From a bacterium (GTDB taxonomy: Bacteria; Planctomycetota; J058; JAJDCP01): 35,217 nucleotides of DNA. Location of the stretch: NCBI GenBank assembly GCA_030428695.1, contig JAUIEM010000045.1:1-35217 (forward strand). The letters run 5' to 3'. Under the pieces are notes generated by a model. It was not told the DNA's origin. It saw only the letters and a program-made list of their open reading frames with translations, and did not search any database. This document shows, piece after piece, positions 7,586 to 15,500 of this stretch (the first letter of the stretch is position 1; each line of letters begins with the position of its first letter). Both the position numbers and the translations under genes were made by a program.

Positions 7586-10500
7586 TTGGACGCGACGACG
7601 CTGAAGCTGCGCTGGAGCGAGGCGCTCGGGGAGGCGGCGCTCGCGACCCTGGGCAGCGGCGAGACCTACCGGCCGCAGCCCGCTCCCGGGCCCGGCGGCG
7701 CCCTCGCCTTCGGGCTCGACTTCGGCGCCGGACGCCCGCTGGGCCGGGGCGGCATGGGCGAGGTGCGCAGCGTGCCCCAGCGGCTGCTCGAGCGCTCCCT
7801 CGCGGTCAAGTTCCTGCGCCGCGACCGCGACGCGTCGCTCGACGGCTTCCTCGCCGAAGCGGTCGCCCACGGCCGGCTCTCCCACCCGGGCATCGTGCCG
7901 GTGTACTTCCTCGGCGAGCGCGACGGCGACGTGTTCCTGACGATGCCCGAGGTGCGCGGGAAGACGTGGCGGGAGGTCCGACGCGAGCGGCCGGAGGCGC
8001 TCGACTTCCACCTCGGCGTGCTCGAGAAGGTCGGCGAGGCGCTCGCCTACGCCCACAGCCAGGACATCGTCCACAACGACCTCAAGCCGTCCAACGTGAT
8101 GCTCGGGGAGTTCGGCGAGGTCTACCTGCTCGACTGGGGCCTCGCCGTCCACGTCGGCGAGCGGCGGCCGGAATCGCGGCTGCGCCACAAGAGCGCGCTG
8201 CGCTCCCCGTGCGGCACCCCCGCCTACCTGCCGCCCGAGCTCGCCCTCGGCCAGGGCGCACAGATCGGCCCCTGGACCGACGTCTACCTGCTCGGGGCGA
8301 CCCTGTACGAGCTCCTGACGGGCGCGCCCCCGCACTCCGCGCCGAACCTGGCCGAGTCGCTGCTGCGCATGGTGTCCGCCTCGAGCCGGCTGGAGTTCCC
8401 CGCCGACGCGCCCGCCGAGCTGGTCGCCCTGTGCCGCCGCGCGCTCGCCTTCCGCCCCGAGGAGCGGCCCGCCGACGCCGGGGAGTTCCTCGCGGGCCTG
8501 CGCACCTGGACCCGCCACCGCGAGAGCCACGCCCTCGCCCGCGGCGCCGAGCAGCGGCTGCGGGACTGCGTCGCGCGGGCCGGGGAGCCGGGGGCGAAGG
8601 GGCTGTACAGCGCGTTCTCCGCCGTCGTCGCGCGCTACGAGGCGGCCCTGGAGCTGTGGGAGGACAACGCCGAGGCCCGGCGCGGGCTCGCCGAGGCCTG
8701 CTGCGCCCACGCCGCGCTCGCCCTCGCCCGCGCCGACTTCGGCCTGGCGGAAGCGCAGCTCGCCCGGCTCGACGAGGATCATCCCTCGGCGCGGGAGCTG
8801 CGCGCGTCGATCGCCGCCGCCCGCCAGCGCGCCCGGCGGGAGGTCGCCCACGCGGCCCGGCTGCGGCGCGCGGTGCGGGGGCTGGCGGTCACGCTGCTGG
8901 TCGGCCTGGCGGTCGCGGTCGGGGTGCTGCTCGAGCGCAACGCGCAGATCGCCGCGCGCACCCGGCGCATCGAGGTGCAGAACGACTCGCTGTTGTTCCT
9001 GCAGCGGGCGGCGGAGAACCGGGAGCAGGTCGCGGTCGCCTCGCTGTCGGCGCTGAGCGACGGGCTGCAGAGGATGCTCCAGGAGCGCAAGGAGGATCGC
9101 TACTTCGTCGACTCCGCCCGCGAGTACCTGGTCGAGGCGCTGCGCGGCTGGGAATCCCTCGCCCGCTTCGCCCCCGACGAGCGCTGGAGCCTCGGCCGCG
9201 CCGAGGCCCACACCCGCATCGGGGAGCTGATGTTCGCGGTCGAGCTCGACGCCGACAGCGCCCTGGCCGAGCTGGCCGAGGCGGAGCGGCTGCTCGTCGG
9301 CCTCGACAGCGAGGAGGCCTTCTCGATGCTGTGCCGCGCCCGCCTCGCCCGCGGCACGGCCCTGATCCACCGCGGCGCCCTCGACGCGACCGAGGAGCTC
9401 TGCGCGCGCGCCGAGCAGGAGCTGCGCGCGCGCCCGGAGGATCCCGCCCTGCGCGAGTACCGCGAGCTGTTCGCCCTCCTGCGGGGGCGCTGCGCGGAGC
9501 TGCGGGGGAAGCTCGAGGACGCGCTCGAGGCCTTCCGCGACAGCCACGCCCAGGTCGCCCGGCAGCTCGCTGCCGACCCGGAGAACCTCGCCCTGCGCCG
9601 TCGGCACAGCCTGGCCCAGCAGCGCGTCGGCGGCATCCTCCAGCAGCTCGAGCGCCGGGAGGAGGCGCGCGTCCCGCTCGAGGCCGCGGTCGCCGAGAGC
9701 GAGGCGCTGGTCGCGGAGCGTCCCTGGTCGACCAGCCTGCGCCGCACCCTGGCGACGCAGCTGCGCGACCTCGGGCTGACCTGGCCGAGCGGGCCGGACG
9801 CGGCGGAGTGCTTCACGCGCAGCCTCGCCCTCTTCCAGCAGCTCCGCCTCGCCCATCCGGATGCGACCGGGCTCGCCTTCTACGAGGCCCGGCTCGAGGC
9901 CGACCTCGGCGACTGCGCCTGCGCCCTCGGCGACGACGCCGGGGCTGAGGAGCGCTACCTCCGCGCCCTGGCGATGATGGAAGAGCTCGTCCGCGAAGAT
10001 CCCGACGCGCCGCTGCTCGTCAAGGAGCTCTCCCTCGACCACGAGCGCCTCGGCGAGGTCTATTTCCGCGCCGACGACCAGGACCGGGCCCTGCCCGCCT
10101 TCGAAGAGGCCCGCCGGCTGCGCGCCACGCTGTTCGCCGCCGACCGCGCGAACCTCCAGCACCGGCGCCTGCTGTGCGCCGCCGAGGTCGACAGCGCCTG
10201 GAGCCTGTGGCGGAAGGCGGAGCCGTTGGCGGCTCGCGCCGTCCTCGACAGCGCCTTCGCGCACGTCGCGGTCCTGCGCCTCGACGACCCGAAGCTCGCC
10301 TCGGTCGGCCGCCTGCGCCAGGACCTGCTCAGCGTCTGGGTCGGCACCGATCCCGCCGGGCGTGCCGCGGGAGAGCTCGACTTCCAGCGCCGCGAGCTCG
10401 CCGCTCTCCGCGCCGCCGGCGCCGACCCAGCGGACGAGCGCGGTCGCCAGGTGCTGTCGGCGAGCCTGTTCCGCCTCGGCCGCAGCCTGCTGCTCGGCGG

Positions 10501-10867
10501 CTCCCCCGACGAGGCCGGCCCGCCCCTGGAGGAGGCCCTCGCGGTCGCCTCCGCCGGGCCCGAGCTCGCGGACGCCGCCCTCGCCGTCCTCGAGCTGCTC
10601 GTCACCCAGCGCCTGCTCGCCGGCGAGCCCGCCGCTGCCCGCTCCCTGCTCGCGCAGCACGCCGCCGCCATCGCCGAGGCCGCGCCGCTTCCCCGCGCCA
10701 AGCTCACCCGCCTCATAGCGCACGCCCACGCCGCGCTCGGCGAGCCGGCCGCCGCCCGCGCCGCGCTCGAGGCGGCCTGCGCGCTGCTCGTTCCGCTGGC
10801 GGCGGAAGACCCGCGCTCCGCCGCGCTGCTCGCGAGCTGGCAGGAGGAGCGCGCGGCGTGGGATTGA
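7586..10867 (+). CDS. Membrane Ser/Thr protein kinase with TPR repeats (HND/DWG variant)
   Basis: 1093 residues with a TTG start; GGGAGGA at 7574-7580 supports it. The kinase domain is at about 48-310: P-loop LGRGGMGEV (52-60), catalytic Lys75 (AVKFL), catalytic loop IVHNDLKPSN (161-170) with Asp165, DWG at 183-185 in place of DFG, and CGTPAYLPPE activation segment. TPR-like helices follow, then one membrane span (about 430-449), then a long C-terminal region of TPR-like repeats (to about 1090). By topology the kinase is cytoplasmic and the repeats extracytoplasmic. This resembles PknB-like kinases with TPRs in Planctomycetota and Myxococcota. The HRD motif is HND, losing the usual Arg, while the catalytic Asp and Lys are kept, so activity is plausible but activation may differ. 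Confidence 0.92.
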   Translation: MDATTLKLRWSEALGEAALATLGSGETYRPQPAPGPGGALAFGLDFGAGRPLGRGGMGEVRSVPQRLLERSLAVKFLRRDRDASLDGFLAEAVAHGRLSHPGIVPVYFLGERDGDVFLTMPEVRGKTWREVRRERPEALDFHLGVLEKVGEALAYAHSQDIVHNDLKPSNVMLGEFGEVYLLDWGLAVHVGERRPESRLRHKSALRSPCGTPAYLPPELALGQGAQIGPWTDVYLLGATLYELLTGAPPHSAPNLAESLLRMVSASSRLEFPADAPAELVALCRRALAFRPEERPADAGEFLAGLRTWTRHRESHALARGAEQRLRDCVARAGEPGAKGLYSAFSAVVARYEAALELWEDNAEARRGLAEACCAHAALALARADFGLAEAQLARLDEDHPSARELRASIAAARQRARREVAHAARLRRAVRGLAVTLLVGLAVAVGVLLERNAQIAARTRRIEVQNDSLLFLQRAAENREQVAVASLSALSDGLQRMLQERKEDRYFVDSAREYLVEALRGWESLARFAPDERWSLGRAEAHTRIGELMFAVELDADSALAELAEAERLLVGLDSEEAFSMLCRARLARGTALIHRGALDATEELCARAEQELRARPEDPALREYRELFALLRGRCAELRGKLEDALEAFRDSHAQVARQLAADPENLALRRRHSLAQQRVGGILQQLERREEARVPLEAAVAESEALVAERPWSTSLRRTLATQLRDLGLTWPSGPDAAECFTRSLALFQQLRLAHPDATGLAFYEARLEADLGDCACALGDDAGAEERYLRALAMMEELVREDPDAPLLVKELSLDHERLGEVYFRADDQDRALPAFEEARRLRATLFAADRANLQHRRLLCAAEVDSAWSLWRKAEPLAARAVLDSAFAHVAVLRLDDPKLASVGRLRQDLLSVWVGTDPAGRAAGELDFQRRELAALRAAGADPADERGRQVLSASLFRLGRSLLLGGSPDEAGPPLEEALAVASAGPELADAALAVLELLVTQRLLAGEPAAARSLLAQHAAAIAEAAPLPRAKLTRLIAHAHAALGEPAAARAALEAACALLVPLAAEDPRSAALLASWQEERAAWD

Positions 10868-11020
10868 ACGCCCCCGGGCCGCAGCGTGGGATTCGCGAGG
10901 CGCCGGCGGCGATCCGCACAGGGCAGCGTGGGTAGAACGCGCGCTCGACGGGTGTGCTAGGATGAGGCGGGGCCATCGGTTGATCGCGACCCCGCCCGCG
11001 CAAGGAGCCCGAAGCCCCTG
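10868..11020 (+). promoter_or_regulatory. Leader region of the sigma-factor gene with -10-like TAGGAT
   Basis: A 153-bp gap. TAGGAT at 10958-10963 after TGTGC resembles an extended -10; the -35 is unclear. Three short GCGTGGG repeats occur near 10856, 10884 and 10926. AAGGAG at 11002-11007 is the likely ribosome site, somewhat far (13 nt) from the ATG. Confidence 0.35.
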
Positions 11021-11875
11021 ATGAACCTCCCGAAGCGCTCGCTGTTCCACACCACGGGCTCGTCCCTGCGCCGGGGCGAAGAGCCGCGCTGGCAGAGCGT
11101 CGCGGACTACCGGCGGCCGCTCGAGCTGTTCCTGGGGGCGCGCTTCCCCCGGATCTCCGCGCAGGACCGGGAGGACCTCGTCGCGGACATCCTGCTCGAG
11201 CTCAAGGAGGGGCTGTACCGGGACTACCAGCCGGACCGCGGGCGCTTCCGGATGTTTCTGTGCGGGGTGGTGCGGAACCGGGTGCTCGCCTTCCTCAAGC
11301 GGCGGCGCAAGGAACATCCCTCCGACCTCGACTTCCTCGCCGAGACCGCCGCGCCCGACCCGGGCTGGATCCGCGTCGAGCTGCTCGCCGAGACCTTCGG
11401 CTGCATCCGCCGCTGGCTGGATGTCCTGGCCGCCGGCGACGACGCGCTCCGGCGGGTCGCGGTGTTCAGCCGCCGGGTCGTGCAGCAGGAGAGCCAGCGC
11501 CGCATCGCCGAGGCCGAGAAGCTCGAGGAGCACGTCGTCAAGCGCTGGCTGCGCGAAGCGCGGACCGCCATCGTCGCCGAGCTCCTGCGCCGGACCCTCG
11601 AGCTGCCCGAGGAGCACGCGACCGGCCTCGACTTCGAGCGCCTCGCCCGGGACGTGCTGCGGGCCTTTCCGCACAGCGAGCGCGCCAGCCACCTGGCCGA
11701 GGTCGCCTCGCCGCGTCTGCGCGCTGCGCTGCTCGACTGGATGGAGCACCTCTACGCGAGCCTCTCGCAGGCCTCCCGCGAGCCCCTCCGCGAAGGGGGC
11801 GAGCTCGCCGATGGGCTGCGCATGCTGCTCGAGGACGGGCCGCCGGAACCGGGGGACCCGGCGAGGCCGTTGTAG
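11021..11875 (+). CDS. ECF-like RNA polymerase sigma factor (sigma-70 region 2 type)
   Basis: 284 residues. Residues about 25-95 carry a sigma-70 region 2 pattern: YRRPLELFLGARFPRISAQDREDLVADILLEL, then DRGRFRMFLCGVVRNRVLAFLKRRRKE, the GRFR...NRV...RRR signature common in planctomycete ECF proteins. A region 4-like helix-turn-helix may lie around EAEKLEEHVVKRWLREA, but it is not clear-cut, and the protein continues about 100 residues past it with no recognised domain. The gene follows the kinase in the same orientation; kinase/ECF neighbours are common in these phyla and suggest a signalling link. The stop codon lies in a 13-bp palindrome (TGTAGGTCCTACA, 11871-11883), directly next to IS debris, so the C-terminus may have been altered. 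Confidence 0.8.
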   Translation: MNLPKRSLFHTTGSSLRRGEEPRWQSVADYRRPLELFLGARFPRISAQDREDLVADILLELKEGLYRDYQPDRGRFRMFLCGVVRNRVLAFLKRRRKEHPSDLDFLAETAAPDPGWIRVELLAETFGCIRRWLDVLAAGDDALRRVAVFSRRVVQQESQRRIAEAEKLEEHVVKRWLREARTAIVAELLRRTLELPEEHATGLDFERLARDVLRAFPHSERASHLAEVASPRLRAALLDWMEHLYASLSQASREPLREGGELADGLRMLLEDGPPEPGDPARPL

Positions 11876-11879
11876 GTCC

Positions 11880-12247
11880 TACAGCGCTCTCGCCTGGAGG
11901 TGTGACCCTTGGGATCCGAGTCGGCCTTGGCCGGGTCAGTCTCTCGCGGGGCGTCCTTCATCGGCACCAAGATGCCGTCCTTCGAGAGAAGGATGAGGGC
12001 CACCTTCCCACGCCTCTCCCGAGTTGCACGCAGCGCCGACTCCAGCCGCTCCCGGTCGGCCTCCCAGAGGGCGTTGAACTCCTCGGGAGACGATCGAGGT
12101 GGGTCTTGGAGGGGCAGAGCCCGCTGATTTCCGCGAGCAGATCTCGCGCCTGCTGGGGCGGAGCCACAGCCAGGAAGGAAGAGGCTGCCTTCGCTGCCTC
12201 GAGAGTCCAAGACTTCGCAACGAGACCGAGCCTCAGGTCAAGCGGGA
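11880..12247 (-). pseudogene. ISKra4-like transposase remnant (frameshifted, truncated)
   Basis: Reading the minus strand from 12247, one frame gives LRLGLVAKSW...AVAPPQQARDLLAEISG and CPSKTHLDRLP, and after a frameshift near 12080-12090 another frame gives EEFNALWEADRERLESALRA and GILVPMKDAPRE. This order (DRLP, then WEA-R-E, then the DG-VPMKD motif) matches ISKra4-family transposases. The catalytic C-terminal half is missing, and no complete frame or start remains. The 5' end is cut at the junction with the IS66-like end at 12248. Confidence 0.6.
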
Positions 12248-12590
12248 GTAACCGTCCGGTGAGCCCGGGCCTGACGCCCTCCGGCTTCGCGCGCAGGATG
12301 TGCGCGAAAGGAGGACGTCGCCATGAAGAGATCGACGAAGGACGAGACGCAGAGACGCTACCGGAAGCTGCTTGCCCAGCAGCAGCGGAGCGGCCTGTCG
12401 ATGCGGATGTTCGCGAAGAGGTGTGGGATCCCCTCGGGACGTTGAGCTACTGGAAGCACCAGCTGAATGGGAAACAGGAGCGCTTCTGGGGAACCCTCGA
12501 GGGGCGCATGCTCAAGCTCCTCGAGAACGTTGAGCCGCTGAGCCTCGAGTTCCTCAACCGCTCCCTTGCCTTGCTCGAAGGTAACACGGG
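12248..12590 (+). mobile_element. Left-end remnant of an IS66-family insertion sequence
   Basis: GTAACCGTCCGG at 12248-12259 resembles the GTAAGCG-type terminal repeats of IS66 elements and lies 64 bp upstream of an IS66 orfA-like start. It abuts the ISKra4-like remnant exactly, so the IS66-like copy seems to have landed in that older element. No matching right end is seen before the kinase stop at 12592, so the element is truncated. The right limit given is approximate. Confidence 0.5.
12323..12540 (+). pseudogene. IS66-type accessory protein (orfA/TnpA-like) gene, frameshifted
   Basis: An ATG at 12323 with AAAGGAGGA upstream opens a 40-codon frame: MKRSTKDETQRRYRKLLAQQ, RSGLSMRMFAKRCGIPSG, ending at TGA 12443-12445. 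The SGLS..MFA+RCGIP pattern is the DNA-binding start of IS66 orfA. A one-base shift near 12440 restores TLSYWKHQL, the expected continuation, followed by helical residues with no recognised match. It is too degraded to function. Confidence 0.6.
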
Positions 12591-12591
12591 C

Positions 12592-15500
12592 TCAATTCCC
12601 CTGCACCGGCCCGGCGGGAAAGCTCCACAGGACCCGCCCGGGCAGCAGCGGGGCGAGGGCGAGCACGCGGCCGTCGCCGACCGGCACGAACAGCTCGTCG
12701 CGCCCGTCCCCGTCGACATCCCGCGCCACCGGTGCGTAGCGGAGCCCGGGAGGGGAGCCGTCCGGCGCAGCGGGCGCGTAGCGGAGCAGGCGCCGGCCGC
12801 CCGCGTCCAGCACGGTCAGGTGGCCGTCCCGCGCGGCGAGGATCACCTCGGCGCGCCCGTCCCCGTCGAGGTCCGCGGCGATGGGATCGGCGAGCACCGG
12901 CCCCTGGGTCTCGCCCGCCGCCGGGAAGCTCCAGAGCGCCGCGCCGTCGGGGGACAGACAGGTGACGCGCCCCCACTGCGTGCGCCCCGGGCTGTCGGAC
13001 GCGACGACGACGACCTCGCGCTCCGGGCCGCCGACGAGGTCGACCGCGAGGGCCGCCGCGTCGCAGGCGACCTCGCCGAGCGCGGCGGTCCAGCGCGGGC
13101 GGCCGTCGGTGCCCAGGCAGTGCAGGCGCCCCTCCAGCGCCACGGCCAGCAGCGCGGGGGAGCCGTCGAGCTCGGTCAGGACAGGCCGGGCGAGGAAGGG
13201 AGAGGCGCCGTCCCCGTCAGGATGGCGCCAGCGCGTGCGGCCAGCGCGGTCGACGCCGTAGACGCGGCCGTCGCGGGCGGCGACGACCAGCAGCGTGTCG
13301 GCGAGCGCCAGCGGGGTCGCGTTGAGCGCGCTGTCGAACAGCTCCGAGCGCCAGCGACGGGCGCCGTGCAGGTCGAACAGGTGGACGCGGCGGTCGAGCG
13401 CCGCGACCGCGATCTCGGGGCGGCCGTCCCCGTCGACGTCGAAGGGCGTCGGCGCGGCGAGCAGGTTCGCCGTCGGCACCTCGGCGCGCCAGAGCTGCGC
13501 GCCGTTCGCGGCGTCGACGCAGTAGACGTGGGTGTCGAGGGAGGTGAACAGCACGCGCGTCGTGTCGCCGGGGACCAGCACGGGGACGGCGACGATGTCC
13601 TTGGAGGCCCGCGCGCTCCACAGCCGGCGTCCGGACTCCGCCGCCAGGGCGTCGAGCTGGCTGGCGCCGGCCCCGCGCACCGCGAGCACCTCCTCCACGC
13701 CGTCGCCGTCGAGGTCCGCGAGCGCCAGCGGTCCGCCGGTCGCTTCCCCGTCGCCCGCGACCCAACGCAGCCAGCGATCGGGCCGCAGGCAGTGCAGCTT
13801 GCCGCCCCCGTAGTGTGTCTCCGCGCTGCCCGCGACGACCTCGAGCCGGCCGTCGCCGTCGAGGTCGGCGACCGCCGGCCCGCCGTACCAGCCGGAGCCC
13901 GCCATGTCGTAGCGCCAGAGCAGGCGCCCGTCCGCGGACACGCCCACGACCTGCCCGTTGTCGGAGACGCTGACCAGCTCCGGGCGGCCGTCGCCGTCGA
14001 AGTCCGCGATGGCCGGCGGGGACTCGCTCGGGGTGCCGGTCTCCAGGCGCCAGACCAGGCCGCCTTCGGCGTCGAGGCAGAGGATCACCCCGCCGCGGGT
14101 CGTCGCGCACAGCTCGAGGCGCCCGTCCCCGCTCAGGTCGACCAGCGCGGCGGTCGTGCTGACGCGGGTGGCGGCGTCGAAGCTCCACAGCTCCTCCCCG
14201 TCCGCCCTGAGGCACAGGATCCGCCCGCCGTGCCCGCCGATGACCACCTCGAGGTCGGCGTCCCCGACGAGGTCCGCGCAGGCCGGCATGTTGTTGATCT
14301 GGCGGCCGCCGACCTCGACGCTCCACAGCTCCTCCCCAGCCCGCACGCAGGCCAGCCGCGACTCGACCGGGACGAGCACCTCGAGGCGCCCGTCCCGGTC
14401 GAGGTCCGCGGCCGCCGTCGCGGCGTCGACCCGGCCCTCGAGCAGCAGCTCCCAGCGGGGCGTGCCGTCCGCGCCGAGGCAGACCAGCAGGCCCCGCCGC
14501 GAGGTGCAGCCGAGGACCTCGAGCGTGCCGTCACCGTCGAGGTCCGCGACCGTCGGCGTGCTGCGCAGGGCCTCGCCGCCCAGGTGCCGGCGCCACAGCT
14601 CCGCGCCTTCCGCGCTCAGGCAGGACAGGGCGCCGTCGTCGCCGGCGACCAGCACCTCGAGCCCCGGGCTGGAGGGTAGCAGCTCGACGACCCGCGGCGT
14701 CGTCCACAGCTCGCCGTGCCGGTCGGAGCTCCAGCGCGGCTGTCCGGCGCTGTCCAGGCACCACAGCCCGGTCCGCCGGGTGCCGAACAGGATCTCGCGC
14801 GCGCCGTCGCCGTCGAGGTCGTAGAGCTGCGGGGTGGTCGTGATGTCGGTGCCGGCGTCGTGCACCCACAGCGGCCGCTCATCGGCGCGCAGCTGGCGGT
14901 GCACGGTGCCCGGCTCGGTGCCGCCGACCACCTCGAGCAGGCTGCCCGGCTCCGGGTCGCGGTGGCCTTCGCGGTGGAAGGTGACGCGGAAGCTCCCCTC
15001 GGGCAGCTCGACCACCTGCGGGGTCAGCAGCCGCGCGACGAGGGCGCCGCGGGCGTCGACCACCTCCACGGTCGCTTCGGCCGGGGCGGAGCTGAAGGTG
15101 TACAGGCGGAAGGCGGGGGCGTGGACCAGGGCGGGCTCGTCGGCGAGCCAGCGGGCCTGGCCCCAGGCGACCTCGACCCGGCGCACGATCGGATGGTAAC
15201 GCTGCTGGTGGATCTCGACGGTGTGGAGCCCGAAGTCGAGCGGCACCGCGCGCGCCTCGCTGCCGAGCGGCTCCGCCAGAGGCAGCCCGTCGATGAACAC
15301 CGTCGAGCCCGGCGGCTGGGAGCGCAGGAGGAGCTGGGCGGGCCGCAGGAACAGGGCGAGCGTGCCGCCGACGAACAGCGTGAGGAGGACGACCGCGAGC
15401 CGGGTCGCCGTGCGGTGCCGCCGGTAGGAGAGCTGCAGCCGTCGAAGGGGGGAGGGGCGGCGGTAGGTGATCGGCCGGTCGCCGAGCAGCCGGCCCAGGT

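Noticed and set aside
6263..11749. 1828-codon open frame on the minus strand
   Set aside because: Antisense to the kinase and sigma-factor genes; composition is Gly/Gln/Arg-rich with no domains, an effect of high GC.
12443..12445. TGA inside the IS66-like orfA read as another Sec codon
   Set aside because: The expected continuation (TLSYWKHQL) is in another frame, so this is a frameshift, not recoding.
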